32,677 nt of DNA, from contig JAAWAC010000005.1 of assembly GCA_022791975.1 (NCBI GenBank), positions 1 to 32,677 of the forward strand, written 5' to 3'. Position 1 is the first letter of the stretch; every line of letters starts with the position of its first letter. Under the pieces are notes generated by a model that made no database searches, had not been told where the DNA came from, and was given only the letters and a program-made list of their open reading frames with translations. Of the stretch, positions 32,586 through 32,677 are shown one piece after another. Both the position numbers and the translations under genes were made by a program. Origin of the DNA: Lachnospiraceae bacterium. Lineage in GTDB: Bacteria; Bacillota; Clostridia; Lachnospirales; Lachnospiraceae.

Positions 32586-32677
32586 GTTCCGCTTCGTCCC
32601 TCTCTGTACCCTCACTCTGGAAGGAATTACGACCACTTTTCGTGTCTGTAATTCCTTCCGGGTTCAGATAGGGACTC
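32586..32677 (-). repeat. Structured 105-bp repeat, copy 2 (cut by the window end)
   Basis: Second tandem unit, identical to copy 1 over its visible 92 bases except for two bases (GCGG in copy 1 reads ACAG here on the minus strand). The inner stem GGAAGGAATTAC with GTAATTCCTTCC is perfect over 12 bp. More copies may lie beyond the window. Confidence 0.75.

Noticed and set aside
1..32677. CRISPR arrays, tRNA or rRNA genes, phage or defence islands, transposase genes
   Set aside because: No regular short direct repeats with spacers, no cloverleaf or rRNA sequence recognised, and no recombinase, transposase or defence-family product among the supported genes.

Overview
The window reads as chromosomal DNA of a low-to-mid GC Gram-positive Clostridia member, most likely Lachnospiraceae. 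This rests on strong AAGGAGG-type ribosome binding sites, LoaP antiterminators heading a polysaccharide operon, a stand-alone Spo0A C-terminal domain, YesM/YesN-type two-component genes, a short SecA with a CxCxSGKKYxxCC tail, and an aspartate kinase/homoserine dehydrogenase cluster carrying the phosphoglycerate-mutase-like putative homoserine kinase. Nearly every gene is on the minus strand; only two small regulators (5546-6454) are on the plus strand.

Region 1 (1-5041, minus): an AT-rich exopolysaccharide/capsule operon. In transcription order it holds a LoaP-type NusG paralogue, a small unknown ORF, a second LoaP, an initiating phosphoglycosyl transferase, a B12-binding radical SAM enzyme, a membrane GT2 glycosyltransferase, and a GT4 gene cut off beside a REP-like hairpin.

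Region 2 (5042-6540): the most interesting part. Two palindromic sites (5089-5119 and 5329-5359), each two roughly 12-bp arms around the same asymmetric 7-bp spacer, lie in opposite orientation about 240 bp apart. They enclose a near-consensus promoter (TTGAAA-17-TATAAT). This is the layout of a tyrosine-recombinase promoter switch. As written the promoter points right, towards a double-XRE regulator and a Spo0A-C-only protein. After inversion it would point left and start about 90 nt upstream of the first loaP. I infer a phase-variable switch that alternates between regulators and polysaccharide operon; no recombinase gene is in the window.

Region 3 (6547-19147, minus): a plant-glycan utilisation locus with a YesM-like sensor kinase, YesN-like response regulator, two sugar-binding lipoproteins, two ABC permeases, a GH127 enzyme and a GH31 enzyme. 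There is no ATPase gene, so a shared MsmX-type ATPase is inferred.

Region 4 (19249-23426, minus): an aspartate-family amino acid operon: ACT regulator, homoserine dehydrogenase, putative homoserine kinase of the apgM family, aspartate kinase. Region 5 (23629-27177, minus): a three-gene unit of sodium:solute symporter, ornithine cyclodeaminase family enzyme and opine dehydrogenase family enzyme, with its own promoter and terminator.

Region 6 (27366-32677, minus): prfB with a programmed +1 frameshift whose in-frame stop is UAA instead of the usual UGA, then secA with a clear promoter, then nagA preceded by two tandem copies of a 105-bp highly structured repeat that runs off the window end. No tRNA, rRNA, CRISPR array or intact transposase gene was seen.
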